Shown in pieces: positions 55,788 through 64,000 of a stretch of DNA of 64,000 bases (its first letter is position 1; every line of letters begins with the position of its first letter). Location of the stretch: positions 124,001 to 188,000 of the forward strand of contig MABD01000024.1 of NCBI GenBank assembly GCA_002162955.1, in the 5' to 3' direction. Under the pieces are notes generated by a model. The model searched no databases and was not told the origin of the DNA. It was given only the letters and a program-made list of their open reading frames with translations. A program made the position numbers and the translations under genes. Origin of the DNA: Gammaproteobacteria bacterium 45_16_T64 (GTDB lineage: Bacteria; Pseudomonadota; Gammaproteobacteria; Pseudomonadales; Ketobacteraceae).

Positions 55788-56366
55788 TTACGGTATATCT
55801 ATGTTCTTTTTATTCAACATTTCCACTAACCGGATTAAAGGCAGTCCAATCAATGTGTTGGGGTCATCGCCCTGTAGGCGATTAAATAAAGATATCCCGA
55901 GGCCTTCAGATTTGAAGCTGCCCGCACAATTTAAGGGGGATTCTGCGTCTATATAGTTTTCAATAGCTTGAAGGGACAATTTGCGAAAGTGCACAAGGTA
56001 AGGCTCTACAACAAGCTGATAATTGTTTTCTAGCGCGTCATATAAACACAGGCTTGTGTAAAAGCTTACAGTGTTATTGCTACTCTCACTTAATTGTGCG
56101 ATTGCCCTTTCTCGTGTGCCGGGTTTACCGTTGATATTGCCATTTAGCACAGAAACTTGATCGCTGCTTATGATTAACGACGTTGGATGTGACTTTGCTA
56201 CAGCTTCGGCTTTTCGTAAGGCTAGGCGTTTGACTAGCTCTTGGGGTGTTTCGTTGGGCAGAGGCGATTCGTCAATATCAGGGGAGTGTGTGTCAAAAGC
56301 TATATTGAGCTTTTTTAGGATTGCGCTTCTAAAGGGGGAGCTGGACCCTAAAACAACGTGGCGCAT
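55788..56366 (-). CDS. Maf family nucleoside triphosphate pyrophosphatase (YceF-like)
   Basis: A 192-residue Maf protein that hydrolyses non-canonical or modified nucleotides; the YceF subgroup prefers 7-methyl-GTP. Motifs are VLGSSSPFRSAIL at the N-terminus, RLALRKAEAVA, ISSDQVSVLNGNINGKPG and the C-terminal NCAGSFKSEGLGISLF. The Q in SSDQV is the residue I associate with the YceF subgroup. It is divergent from yceD, as in many gammaproteobacteria. Confidence 0.9.
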   Translation of the reverse strand: MRHVVLGSSSPFRSAILKKLNIAFDTHSPDIDESPLPNETPQELVKRLALRKAEAVAKSHPTSLIISSDQVSVLNGNINGKPGTRERAIAQLSESSNNTVSFYTSLCLYDALENNYQLVVEPYLVHFRKLSLQAIENYIDAESPLNCAGSFKSEGLGISLFNRLQGDDPNTLIGLPLIRLVEMLNKKNIDIP

Positions 56367-56557
56367 AGTTAATCTCCTTGGTGTAAGGTGTGTGCTGGGG
56401 GCTAAACATGTGTCATGTATGAGGCTAGAGAAGTGCGAATTTTACCCAACACTGAATTGGGCAGTCAATTGTATGGGGTATTTACTTAGATAAATGTCCC
56501 TATTGACCATTTTTGCTGTCGAAGTTGGCGTAAATCTAACGAATGTTCGGGTTTAAA

Positions 56558-56579
56558 AACAGATACTTAAATATCTGTT
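56558..56579. promoter_or_regulatory. Palindromic operator candidate before the yceD-fab cluster
   Basis: AACAGATA (56558-56565) and TATCTGTT (56572-56579) are perfect 8-base arms around CTTAAA, ending 8 bases before the -35 box. Size and symmetry fit a dimeric regulator. It does not match the FadR or FabR consensus that I remember. Confidence 0.45.
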
Positions 56580-56587
56580 AAAAAATT

Positions 56588-56616
56588 TTGACAGATGCCT
56601 CGTATCTCCCTATTAT
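56588..56616 (+). promoter_or_regulatory. Strong sigma-70 promoter of yceD-rpmF-plsX
   Basis: TTGACA (56588-56593), a 17-base spacer and TATTAT (56611-56616): nearly full consensus. The -10 box ends 9 bases before the yceD ATG, so transcription should begin within about 0-4 bases of the start codon. Confidence 0.75.
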
Positions 56617-56625
56617 TGCGCGCTT

Positions 56626-57153
56626 ATGCTGACTAGCACTCTACCAGAACTTATAAAGCCGATAAAGCTCGCCAGACAGGGGCTGATATTGAAAGGTGTA
56701 TTCCCTTTGTCGGGAATGAAGCGCCTGACGGCTGACGCCTTCTCTAAAGAAGGTAGCGTCGAGGTAGATATTGTGTTTACAAAGGATGGCGAAGGTTATC
56801 CTTTAATGCAGGGTACGGTCACGACCTGTGTTCAGCTTCAATGTCAGCGATGCCTTGAAGGGGTCGGTGTTGACTTGGAATTGACACTATCATTGGCTTT
56901 TGTTCAAAAAGAGTCTCGGGTAGAACAGGTTCCTAGCATATACGAAGCTGTGCTGTTAGACAGCGAAGAAATCTCATTAATTGAGTTGCTTGAGGATGAG
57001 TTGATTCTCGCGCTTCCAATCATGGCCTATCATAGTGATTGTGAAGCCTATCGATATCGTACTGATAAAGAGTTGGAAAGTGAGAAAATGGCGGAACAAA
57101 AGCCGGAAAATCCTTTCGATGTACTTAAGCAGCTTAAAGGCAAAATAAAGTAA
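56626..57153 (+). CDS. yceD: YceD family protein (DUF177, 23S rRNA accumulation protein)
   Basis: A 175-residue protein whose E. coli homologue affects 23S rRNA levels; the molecular role is unclear. The start aligns with E. coli YceD (LPELIKPIKLARQGLILKGVFPL). The Cys-containing LQCQRCLEGV, the acidic EEISLIELLEDELILALP and the terminal NPFDVLKQLKGK are family hallmarks. No ribosome binding site precedes the ATG, consistent with a leaderless or near-leaderless message. rpmF follows after 34 bases, the universal yceD-rpmF pair. Confidence 0.93.
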   Translation: MLTSTLPELIKPIKLARQGLILKGVFPLSGMKRLTADAFSKEGSVEVDIVFTKDGEGYPLMQGTVTTCVQLQCQRCLEGVGVDLELTLSLAFVQKESRVEQVPSIYEAVLLDSEEISLIELLEDELILALPIMAYHSDCEAYRYRTDKELESEKMAEQKPENPFDVLKQLKGKIK

Positions 57154-57187
57154 GCCTTCAGATTGATTTTAATTGGAGTAACTAGCA

Positions 57188-57370
57188 ATGGCAGTTCAAA
57201 AAAGTAAAAAGACTCGATCTCGTCGTGGTATGCGTCGATCTCATGATGCACTTGGTGCAGCGACGCTTTCTGAAGATTCTACAACCGGTGAAATTCATCG
57301 TCGTCACCATGTGACTGCCGATGGTTTTTATCGTGGTCGTCAAGTAATTGTGACCAGTCAGGAAGACTAA
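57188..57370 (+). CDS. rpmF: 50S ribosomal protein L32
   Basis: A 60-residue basic protein of the large subunit with the typical N-terminus [20 protein letters not shown] and [17 protein letters not shown]. This is the Cys-free form, so no zinc ribbon is present. GGAG precedes the ATG. It lies between yceD and plsX, tying ribosome and membrane lipid synthesis in one transcription unit. Confidence 0.97.
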   Translation: MAVQKSKKTRSRRGMRRSHDALGAATLSEDSTTGEIHRRHHVTADGFYRGRQVIVTSQED

Positions 57371-57376
57371 AACGTC

Positions 57377-58387
57377 TTGAATGACAGTGTAACCATTGCA
57401 GTAGATGCAATGGGAGGAGACCTTGGTCTCCTCACGACAGTACCCGCAGTGGTGACTTTGTTAAACAAGTTACCTTCGCTGCGGGTTTTTCTCGTGGGCG
57501 AAGAAAATAAAATAGAACAGCAGCTTGCTCAATATCCAGCGCTTTCGAAAGATGCGCTTGAGCGTCTTCAGGTTCGCCATGCCAGCGAAGTGGTGGGTAT
57601 GGATGAATCACCATCAATTGCGTTGCGTACCAAGAAAGACTCCTCCCTTCGGGTTGCATTGCAACTCGTTAAAGATAAGCGTGCAGATGCATGCGTGAGC
57701 GCAGGGAATACAGGCGCTCTCATGGCGGTCTCTCGTTATATCTTAAAAACATGTGAGACTATAGATCGCCCGGCAATTGTTTCAGCTTTGCCCACAGCGC
57801 AGGGGCAATCATATATGCTCGATTTGGGGGCGAATGTTGATTGTGACTCTGAACAGTTGTATCAGTTTGCACTCATGGGGGATGTACTTGTGAGAGAGCT
57901 GAGAGGCGTTGATCGGCCAAAGATTGCTTTACTGAATGTTGGCGAGGAGGAAATCAAGGGTAATGATCAAGTTAAGCAGGCAAATGAATTGTTGCAGTCG
58001 GATTCCTCACTTAATTATCAGGGTTATATTGAGGGCTCGGATATCCTAAGTGGAAAAGCTGATGTCATTGTTTGTGATGGATTTGTAGGTAATGTTGCGC
58101 TTAAATCTATCGAAGGTTCAGCAAAGTTAATTGCAAGTACTCTGGCGGCTGTATTCCAGCGCAATTGGTACACTAGAGCCATTGGGGTCATAGTGTCACC
58201 ATTGCTTAGCAGGCTAATGTCGCATTTGGACCCTTCTGTCCATAATGGTGCAAGCTTAATTGGCTTGCGCGGGGTGGTTATTAAAAGTCATGGCAATGCT
58301 AATGCTCACGAGTTTGGAAACGCAATCGAGTTGGCTATATCTGAAGCCCAAAAGAACATTCCTTCTTTGATCGAAAAAAACCTGTAA
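57377..58387 (+). CDS. plsX: Phosphate acyltransferase PlsX
   Basis: Converts acyl-ACP to acyl-phosphate, the first step toward phosphatidic acid by the PlsX/PlsY route. The 336-residue protein begins TIAVDAMGGDLGLLTTVPAV and has SAGNTGALMA, DLGANVDC and VCDGFVGNVALKSIEG. The start is TTG; no ATG or GTG gives the conserved N-terminus. It begins 6 bases after rpmF. In many bacteria fabH follows, but here the next gene is fabD after 167 bases. Confidence 0.95.
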   Translation: MNDSVTIAVDAMGGDLGLLTTVPAVVTLLNKLPSLRVFLVGEENKIEQQLAQYPALSKDALERLQVRHASEVVGMDESPSIALRTKKDSSLRVALQLVKDKRADACVSAGNTGALMAVSRYILKTCETIDRPAIVSALPTAQGQSYMLDLGANVDCDSEQLYQFALMGDVLVRELRGVDRPKIALLNVGEEEIKGNDQVKQANELLQSDSSLNYQGYIEGSDILSGKADVIVCDGFVGNVALKSIEGSAKLIASTLAAVFQRNWYTRAIGVIVSPLLSRLMSHLDPSVHNGASLIGLRGVVIKSHGNANAHEFGNAIELAISEAQKNIPSLIEKNL

Positions 58388-58554
58388 ATTCAAGTGCCTT
58401 TGTCTCGAATTCCTGGGTGCGTAGATGTACTCCTGCCCGATCGTTATTTAGGGTATATAAATTGTTACTTTTGTGAAATAGACACCCTTGGATAGCAGGG
58501 TATGATCCTTCTTCGTCCAAGACCAATACTATTCCTGAGCAAATAGGTAAATAA

Positions 58555-59499
58555 ATGAAAGAAAATCTGGCTTTTGTGTTTCCGGGACAAGGTTCCCAGT
58601 CTGTAGGAATGCTCGGGGAGCTGGCGCAGAAATACTCGGTAGTGAAAGATACCTTTGATGAGGCATCGGATGTTTTTGGGCGAGATATGTGGCGCTTGGC
58701 GTGTGAAGGGCCAGAAGTCGATTTGAGTAAAACAGAGATTACACAGCCTATTATGCTGATAGCTGGTGTTGCTGCTTGGAGAGCTTGGTGTGAGGTATCA
58801 GACCTTCGCCCGTCCGTCATGGCAGGACATAGCCTGGGAGAATATACAGCGTATGTTTGCTCTGGAGCGATTAGTCTCGCATCTGGCGTGTCTCTTGTTA
58901 AGGCTCGTGGTGAATTGATGAGGGATGCCTGCCCAGGTGGGGCAGGCAAGATGGCTGCAATAATTGGGTTGGACGACGAGGCGACTATCGCTGTCTGCCG
59001 GCAGGCGGAACAAGGGGACGTTGTGCAGGCTGTTAACTTCAATGCTCCAGGGCAGGTTGTGATTGCAGGGCTATCAGAAGCTGTTGATAGAGCTATAGAG
59101 TTGGCTAAAGGGGCCGGGGCTAAGAAGGCTATGCCATTGGCTGTGAGCGTACCTTGTCACAGCGCCCTGATGAAGCCTGCTAGCGAGTCTCTTGCTGAAG
59201 CATTAAGGAATGCAGAGTTTCATGTGCCGAATGTGCCAGTCGTTAATAATGTTGATGCGAAAATTGAAATGAATCCAGATGAGATTCGAGAAAAGCTGAT
59301 ATCCCAGTTGTATAGCCCTGTGTTATGGGTTGATAGCGTAAATGCTATGATGCAGCGTGGCGTCAGTCTTATGGTTGAGTGTGGCCCTGGTAAGGTTTTA
59401 TCGGGTATGAATAAGCGAATTCATCGCAAAATGGGTGTGGTGAGTTTGCAGGATCCGACGTTGTTCGAGAAGGCTCTGTTACTAACAAACGAATTGTAA
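58555..59499 (+). CDS. fabD: Malonyl-CoA:ACP transacylase FabD
   Basis: Loads malonate onto acyl carrier protein. The 314-residue protein has FPGQGSQSVGMLGEL, the nucleophile Ser in MAGHSLGEYTAYV, the catalytic His in VSVPCHSALMKP, and VECGPGKVLSGMNKR. It starts the fabD-fabG-acpP-fabF block, and fabG follows after 24 bases. Confidence 0.96.
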   Translation: MKENLAFVFPGQGSQSVGMLGELAQKYSVVKDTFDEASDVFGRDMWRLACEGPEVDLSKTEITQPIMLIAGVAAWRAWCEVSDLRPSVMAGHSLGEYTAYVCSGAISLASGVSLVKARGELMRDACPGGAGKMAAIIGLDDEATIAVCRQAEQGDVVQAVNFNAPGQVVIAGLSEAVDRAIELAKGAGAKKAMPLAVSVPCHSALMKPASESLAEALRNAEFHVPNVPVVNNVDAKIEMNPDEIREKLISQLYSPVLWVDSVNAMMQRGVSLMVECGPGKVLSGMNKRIHRKMGVVSLQDPTLFEKALLLTNEL

Positions 59500-59523
59500 T
59501 AAAAACTAATTAGGAGTGGGTCA

Positions 59524-60264
59524 ATGTCTTTGGAAGGTAAGGTTGCTCTGGTTACGGGAGCCAGTAGAGGAATTGGTAAAGCCATCGCACTGAAGTTAGC
59601 GGCTAGCGGTGCTGTTGTGCTAGGAACGGCAACTACCGAAATTGGTGCTGAGGCTATTAGTGCTTATTTAAAAGAAGCGGGTGCGGAAGGGAAGGGTTTT
59701 GCCTTGAATGTGTGTGAATCTGACGCTGTTGTTGATGTCGTCAAGAAGATCACTGCTGAATTTGGGGCTCCACTTATATTGGTGAATAATGCGGGGATTA
59801 CTCGTGATAACTTGATGCTCAGGATGAAAGAAAATGAGTGGGACAGTGTTATCGATACGAACTTAACCTCTATTTACCGTACGACTAAGGCCTGTGTTCG
59901 AGGAATGACTAAGGCTCGATGGGGTAGAATTATTAATGTTGGCTCAGTCGTTGGTGCGATGGGGAATATGGGGCAAGCCAATTATTGTGCCGCAAAGGCA
60001 GGAATGGAAGGTTTCGGCCGTTCTTTGGCCAAAGAATTTGGCTCGCGCAACATTACTGTGAATACGATTGCACCTGGGTTCATTGATACAGATATGACAA
60101 AGGAATTGCCGGAGGAGCAAAAAGAGGCTATGTTGGGCCAAATTCCGCTAGGGCGGTTAGGTCAGCCGGATGAAATAGCGTCCGTTGTTGGATTTTTGTC
60201 CAGTGATAGTGCGGCTTACGTGACTGGGGCAACAATCCCAGTGAACGGCGGAATGTATATGTGA
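59524..60264 (+). CDS. fabG: 3-oxoacyl-ACP reductase FabG
   Basis: NADPH-dependent short-chain dehydrogenase of fatty-acid elongation. The 246-residue protein has the cofactor motif VTGASRGIGKAIALKL, the NNAG motif in LVNNAGITRDNLMLRM, catalytic Ser in NVGSVVGAMG and YCAAKAG (YxxxK). The C-terminus VTGATIPVNGGMYM is standard. AGGAG precedes the ATG. Confidence 0.97.
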   Translation: MSLEGKVALVTGASRGIGKAIALKLAASGAVVLGTATTEIGAEAISAYLKEAGAEGKGFALNVCESDAVVDVVKKITAEFGAPLILVNNAGITRDNLMLRMKENEWDSVIDTNLTSIYRTTKACVRGMTKARWGRIINVGSVVGAMGNMGQANYCAAKAGMEGFGRSLAKEFGSRNITVNTIAPGFIDTDMTKELPEEQKEAMLGQIPLGRLGQPDEIASVVGFLSSDSAAYVTGATIPVNGGMYM

Positions 60265-60284
60265 TATGCTTCGGCCACAATAAT

Positions 60285-60314
60285 TTGACATGTTTGTGTT
60301 GGTAGATCTATAAG
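60285..60314 (+). promoter_or_regulatory. Promoter candidate for acpP
   Basis: TTGACA (60285-60290) and TATAAG (60309-60314) with an 18-base spacer, directly after fabG. It would give acpP its own transcript with a leader of about 230 nt, consistent with the very high ACP demand of the cell. The rest of the fabG-acpP gap shows no gene. Confidence 0.5.
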
Positions 60315-60552
60315 GTGTGTTGTAAGTCTGAATGTGGTGTTGAAAACCTTGGTTTTTGCGCTGTTCGAAAAAGTTACTTACAGTTCTTCTTATAGATGTC
60401 TTGAAACGAATATGTTGCTTTAGATAAACTACGGGCATCGCTAGAGGTTAAGAATTCCTCATATTGCAATTTGGATATGAGGGAAGGCAATTTTTAGAGT
60501 TCCCTATAAGCCCTCAACAAAGAGGGTGACTTAAACAGGAGATAAGGGTCGT

Positions 60553-60786
60553 ATGAGTAACGTACAAGAGCGCGTTCAAAAGATTGTTGCAGAGCAGCTA
60601 GGTGTAAAGCTAGAAGAAATCACAAACGATTCTTCATTCGTAGAAGATTTAGGTGCGGATTCATTGGATACCGTTGAGCTTGTAATGGCTCTAGAAGAGG
60701 AATTCGAGACTGAAATTCCTGATGAAGATGCGGAAAAAATTACTAAGGTACAAGAAGCAATCGATTACGTTGTTTCTCACCAGTAA
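60553..60786 (+). CDS. acpP: Acyl carrier protein
   Basis: A 77-residue acidic carrier that holds growing acyl chains on 4'-phosphopantetheine. The attachment Ser37 lies in the GADSLD motif, and the surrounding helix [25 protein letters not shown] is nearly invariant. AAGGG and AGGAG sites precede the ATG. A strong terminator follows, and fabF is downstream. Confidence 0.98.
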   Translation: MSNVQERVQKIVAEQLGVKLEEITNDSSFVEDLGADSLDTVELVMALEEEFETEIPDEDAEKITKVQEAIDYVVSHQ

Positions 60787-60803
60787 ACACTAGCTATTTT
60801 AGT

Positions 60804-60858
60804 GTTACAAAACAAAAAGGCCGTATGCGTTTTCGCTGCGGCCTTTTTGTTTTGTAAC
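60804..60858. terminator. Terminator after acpP with 20-base perfect arms
   Basis: Arms 60804-60823 and 60839-60858 are perfect reverse complements: a GGCCG/CGGCC core, A5/T5 tracts, then further pairing (GTTACAAAAC). The 15-base interior contains a nested GCG-TTTT-CGC hairpin. It separates acpP from fabF. Confidence 0.88.
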
Positions 60859-60970
60859 AACTTTGGCTCAAATTAGAGAATAAATAGCAGTACAATATTA
60901 AATTCAGATATAGCCGTGCCTTTATGCAGGGTTAGTCTTAATACCTATGTCGAAAGCTAGGAGAAAATAC

Positions 60971-62215
60971 GTGTCAAAAAGACGAGTGGTCGTAACAGGT
61001 ATGGGGATGGTGACTCCCCTTGGAAATACGCTGGAAACAACGTGGGAAGGTTTGGTTGCAGGACGCAGTGGTATCGGCCTGATCGAACATTATGACGTAT
61101 CTTCTTACAGCACAAAATTTGCTGGCCTTATTAAAGGTTTGGATCTGGAACCCTATATTAATAAAAAAACTGCACGCAAGATGGATGCTTTCATACAATA
61201 TGGGATTGTTGCTGGTTTGCAGGCAATAGAAAACGCAGGGTTAGAGGCGAATGAGTCTAACGCCCACCGAATTGGCGTTGCTATGGGCGCTGGAATGGGA
61301 GGTATTCAAACGATTGAAGCTAACCATGGTGTGTTAGAAGCCTCAGGACCACGTAAAGTGAGCCCTTTTTTGATACCGGGCTCCATTATAAATATGATAT
61401 CTGGCCATCTTTCGTTAATGAAAGGGTTTCGTGGACCTAACTTCTCAATCGCGACTGCCTGTACGAGTGCGACCCATTCAATAGGGTATTCTGCGCGCAC
61501 GATTGCCTATGGTGATGCGGATGTCATGGTCACGGGTGGAGGGGAAAGTGGCTCCTCACCGCTTGGGATGGCCGGGTTTTGCGCGGCAAGGGCACTTTCA
61601 AAGCGCAATGACTCACCGGAAGAAGCAAGTCGCCCTTGGGATCGTGACCGTGATGGCTTTGTGTTGTCTGACGGAGCAGGTTCTTTGGTGTTGGAGGAAT
61701 ATGAGCATGCCAAAGCCCGGGGGGCAACAATTTATGGCGAGCTTGTGGGGTTTGGAACCAGTAGTGATGCCCATCATATTACGTCACCTCCTGCGGATGG
61801 AGCGGGCGCTGCTCTGTCAATGAAAAACGCACTCAATGACGCGAAGATTGCCCCGTCTGATGTCGACTATGTTAATGCACACGGTACATCCACTCCGGCA
61901 GGAGATATAGCGGAAACAGCTGCGATAAAGACTATATTTGGATCTACTGCGAGTGACTTGATGGTCAGCTCTACGAAATCGATGACCGGCCATTTGTTGG
62001 GCGCGGCAGGTGCAATTGAGTCGATTATTAGTTTGTTGGCAATTAACAATAATATTGCTCCGCCTACGATTAATCTAGAGAATCCAGATGATGGCTGCGA
62101 TCTGGATTATGTGGCTGGGGTGGCGAGAGAGCGTACAATTAACGTAGCAGTCTCGAACTCATTTGGATTTGGCGGGACGAACGGAACTTTAGTCTTTAAG
62201 CAGTTCTCTGGCTAA
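60971..62215 (+). CDS. fabF: Beta-ketoacyl-ACP synthase II FabF
   Basis: Condensing enzyme for chain elongation, 414 residues. GTG 60971 is chosen because TAGGAGA lies 7 bases upstream and the protein then begins [21 protein letters not shown] 60947 is in frame but has no ribosome site. The catalytic triad is Cys in [10 protein letters not shown], His in [11 protein letters not shown] and His in [13 protein letters not shown]. With the acpP terminator upstream it may depend on read-through or its own promoter. Confidence 0.96.
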   Translation: MSKRRVVVTGMGMVTPLGNTLETTWEGLVAGRSGIGLIEHYDVSSYSTKFAGLIKGLDLEPYINKKTARKMDAFIQYGIVAGLQAIENAGLEANESNAHRIGVAMGAGMGGIQTIEANHGVLEASGPRKVSPFLIPGSIINMISGHLSLMKGFRGPNFSIATACTSATHSIGYSARTIAYGDADVMVTGGGESGSSPLGMAGFCAARALSKRNDSPEEASRPWDRDRDGFVLSDGAGSLVLEEYEHAKARGATIYGELVGFGTSSDAHHITSPPADGAGAALSMKNALNDAKIAPSDVDYVNAHGTSTPAGDIAETAAIKTIFGSTASDLMVSSTKSMTGHLLGAAGAIESIISLLAINNNIAPPTINLENPDDGCDLDYVAGVARERTINVAVSNSFGFGGTNGTLVFKQFSG

Positions 62216-62305
62216 TAAGGGTTCTTCAATGCGACTCAAATAGGGTATCCTGGAGGCAGGGGCTGCGAAGCCAAATCTAGGATTCAGAGTGTTTGTAGAG
62301 TTATA

Positions 62306-63178
62306 TTGAAAACTGTAAGTGATGTTCCTCAAGGTATTATCGAAAGTAACACCGGTCCTACGGCAAGCTGGGTGAATGGACAGCCTGCGGATCGTATTTC
62401 TATTTTTGATCGTGGTTTGACCTATGGGGACGGAGTCTTCGAGACAATCCGTGTAAACACTGCTCCAGTGTTATTGTCTTTGCATCTCGCGCGATTGGCG
62501 CGAGGTACAAAGGTGCTTTCTATACCAGTCGACTTTCAGTTTTTGAAGCAAGAAATCAATCGCTTTTTAGCAGGGCGAAGTCAGGGTATATTAAAAATCG
62601 TAATTACTCGAGGAGAAGGCGGGAGGGGGTATGCCCCACCGCAAGAGCCTTCTTCAAGCCGAATCTTAAGTTGGCATTCCCTGACGACTTATCCTGAGTC
62701 GCATAGCCTGCTGGGTGTTAACTTATTTGATTGTGAAACGACGCTGGCGCAAGGAGGGCGGTTAGCAGGGATCAAGCACTTAAATCGATTGGAGCAGGTC
62801 CTTGCGAGAAGCGAATGGGGGCTGAAAAATTTTCAAGAGGGCTTGGTGTGTGATGATGAAGAGCGCATCGTAGAGGCAGTGTTTAGCAATATATTGATGG
62901 TTAAAAATGGTGAGTTGCATACCCCTGGATTAGCGAAAGCGGGTGTTTCTGGAGTCATGCGGGAGTGGTTGTTAAATCGGCTGTCGGGTGAGGGAGTTAC
63001 AGTGATGGAGCGGGAGATACCCAAAAAAGAAATATACACAATGGATGAGGTTTTTCTTTCTAATAGCGTTTTTGGGGTTTGGCCTGTGAGATCTTTTGGC
63101 TCGATAACGTGGGCTCCTGGTCCTGTGACAAAGTTGAGCCAACGCCTAATCTCTAATGAGTTAATGAATGATGCGTAA
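62306..63178 (+). CDS. pabC: Aminodeoxychorismate lyase PabC
   Basis: PLP enzyme of fold type IV that releases p-aminobenzoate for folate. The 290-residue protein has SWVNGQPADRISIFDRGLTYGDGVFETIR, the PLP Lys in GIKHLNRLEQVLARSEW, and VFLSNSVFGVWPV near the end. The start TTG 62306 adds about 20 residues before the conserved region; the ribosome site (AGAG) is weak, so the true start is not settled. It overlaps mltG by 8 bases. Confidence 0.9.
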   Translation: MKTVSDVPQGIIESNTGPTASWVNGQPADRISIFDRGLTYGDGVFETIRVNTAPVLLSLHLARLARGTKVLSIPVDFQFLKQEINRFLAGRSQGILKIVITRGEGGRGYAPPQEPSSSRILSWHSLTTYPESHSLLGVNLFDCETTLAQGGRLAGIKHLNRLEQVLARSEWGLKNFQEGLVCDDEERIVEAVFSNILMVKNGELHTPGLAKAGVSGVMREWLLNRLSGEGVTVMEREIPKKEIYTMDEVFLSNSVFGVWPVRSFGSITWAPGPVTKLSQRLISNELMNDA

Positions 63179-64000
63179 CAAAATACCAAAGATGAGAGGC
63201 GCAATTAGAACCCGCATGCTGTTGTTGCTGTGTTTGCTTGCAGGTATAGCCGTTTGGTTGGGTAATGCGCACATTCAATCATTACTTAACCGACCGATCA
63301 TGTTTGAAGGGGAGGGTTATTCGTTCGAAATTGCTCCTGGATCAGGCTTTAGTAAATTATGTTATCAATTTGAACGCGATGGTGTTTTCCCATACCCAAG
63401 ACTACTATCGCTATACGGTCGTTTTAGTGGTGATGCAAAGCGCGTCAAGGCTGGCGAGTACAGGATAGATAATGGGCTATCATTATACGACGTCCTTGAT
63501 ATAGTTAAGTCTGGCAAAGTCGTTTATCGAGAAGTCATATTACTGGAAGGTCAGACTTTTACCGCGTTGCGAAAGCAGCTGCTGGATGTTCCTTACCTAA
63601 TACATCAAACGTCCGAACTTACGAATGTAGAGATTATGGCGCTAGTTGGCGATTCTCAGCTCCATCCGGAAGGTCAGTTTTACCCTGATACCTACTTTTT
63701 TCAGAAAAATGATACTGACTTGGATATCTTGCGTAGGGCACATAATAAATTAGTGAAGGTACTGGAGGATGAGTGGGGAAAACGTAACCCCAACCTCCCC
63801 TATAAAACGGCTTATGAGGCGTTGATTATGGCCTCGATTATTGAAAAAGAGACTGGGCAACCTCGCGAGAGGCCCGACATTGCGGCGGTGTTTGTTCAGC
63901 GATTAAACAAGAAAATGCGCCTTCAGACGGATCCTACGGTAATATATGGCTTGGGAGATCGTTATCAAGGTAACATCACCCGTAAGCACTTGCGGGAAAA
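63171..64000 (+). CDS. mltG: Endolytic murein transglycosylase MltG (3' end outside window)
   Basis: Inner-membrane lytic transglycosylase that cuts nascent peptidoglycan and limits glycan length. The frame is open from ATG 63171, overlapping the pabC stop, to the window edge (276 codons). It starts MRNKIPKMRGAIRTRMLLLL with one membrane helix, then a LysM-like region (AGEYRIDNGLSLYDVLDIVKSG), HPEGQFYPDTYFF and the catalytic Glu in MASIIEKETG, followed by RLQTDPTVIYGLG. pabC-mltG is the conserved order. It is 3'-truncated by the window only. Confidence 0.95.
   Translation, partial: MRNKIPKMRGAIRTRMLLLLCLLAGIAVWLGNAHIQSLLNRPIMFEGEGYSFEIAPGSGFSKLCYQFERDGVFPYPRLLSLYGRFSGDAKRVKAGEYRIDNGLSLYDVLDIVKSGKVVYREVILLEGQTFTALRKQLLDVPYLIHQTSELTNVEIMALVGDSQLHPEGQFYPDTYFFQKNDTDLDILRRAHNKLVKVLEDEWGKRNPNLPYKTAYEALIMASIIEKETGQPRERPDIAAVFVQRLNKKMRLQTDPTVIYGLGDRYQGNITRKHLRE

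Noticed and set aside
1-64000. CRISPR arrays, insertion sequences, prophage or integron features
   Set aside because: No regularly spaced repeats, transposase, integrase or phage structural genes were seen. The long palindromes at gene ends have unrelated sequences and are better explained as terminators.

Overview
The window is a chromosomal segment of a free-living gammaproteobacterium. It carries Nqr, Tol-Pal, LpxK/KdsB, RNase E and type II fatty-acid genes. From memory, the gene order strongly resembles two separate Pseudomonas blocks (tolB-oprL...queC...nadA...gcvR-dapA-bamC, and gap-nqr...sthA...lolCD-comEC-exbBD-lpxK-kdsB-murB | rne-rluC...plsX-fabDG-acpP-fabF-pabC-mltG). The moderate GC content and the Nqr pump suggest a marine relative such as the Cellvibrionales or Spongiibacteraceae; this placement is inference. 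I found no transposase, integrase, phage gene, CRISPR array or rRNA.

Layout. 1-5.5 kb: the Tol-Pal tail (tolB partial, pal, cpoB), 7-deazaguanine genes queE-queC, tRNA-Lys and nadA. 5.5-12.6 kb: bepA (minus), a TusA-like sulfur carrier, a PerM-like permease, a PrxQ, gcvR, dapA-bamC and an MBL hydrolase. 12.8-20.8 kb is less conserved: an ABM protein, an outer-membrane barrel, an SRPBCC protein, a saccharopine-dehydrogenase-like protein, a CBS protein, a DksA-type zinc finger, a methyltransferase, a large membrane M48-like protein with a destroyed metal site and a C12 tract near its 5' end, and a TetR regulator. 21.1-32.3 kb: long-form GAPDH, the complete Na+-pumping NADH:quinone reductase (nqrA-F) with its maturation factors apbE and nqrM, sthA and a VanZ-like gene. 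32.3-39 kb, all on the minus strand: a lipoprotein, a degenerate HD-GYP protein, a PF10023 peptidase, a GDPD, the agmatine-to-putrescine pair aguB/aguA, a small periplasmic protein and a PilZ protein. 39-51.5 kb: an Lol ABC exporter with only one permease, DUF2062, a ComEC with an unrecognisable nuclease domain, exbB-exbD, lpxK, kdsB, a low-Mr phosphatase, murB and, convergent, rne. 52-64 kb: rluC, a HAD phosphatase, sppA, tetR, a Maf protein, and then yceD-rpmF-plsX-fabD-fabG-acpP-fabF-pabC-mltG.

How the genes work together. Three themes dominate. The first is envelope building: Tol-Pal, BepA, BamC, Lol, LpxK, KdsB, MurB and MltG. The second is lipid precursor synthesis, where PlsX to FabF form one pathway. 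The third is redox balance: Nqr with its two flavin and iron maturation factors, plus SthA.

The points I would look at first are the C12 tract whose length sets the N-terminus of the degenerate M48-like protein; a near-leaderless promoter with an adjacent palindrome in front of the yceD-fab cluster; unusually long perfect palindromes at the two convergent gene ends; and several proteins that keep their fold signatures but lack key catalytic residues (M48, ComEC, HD-GYP, PrxQ).
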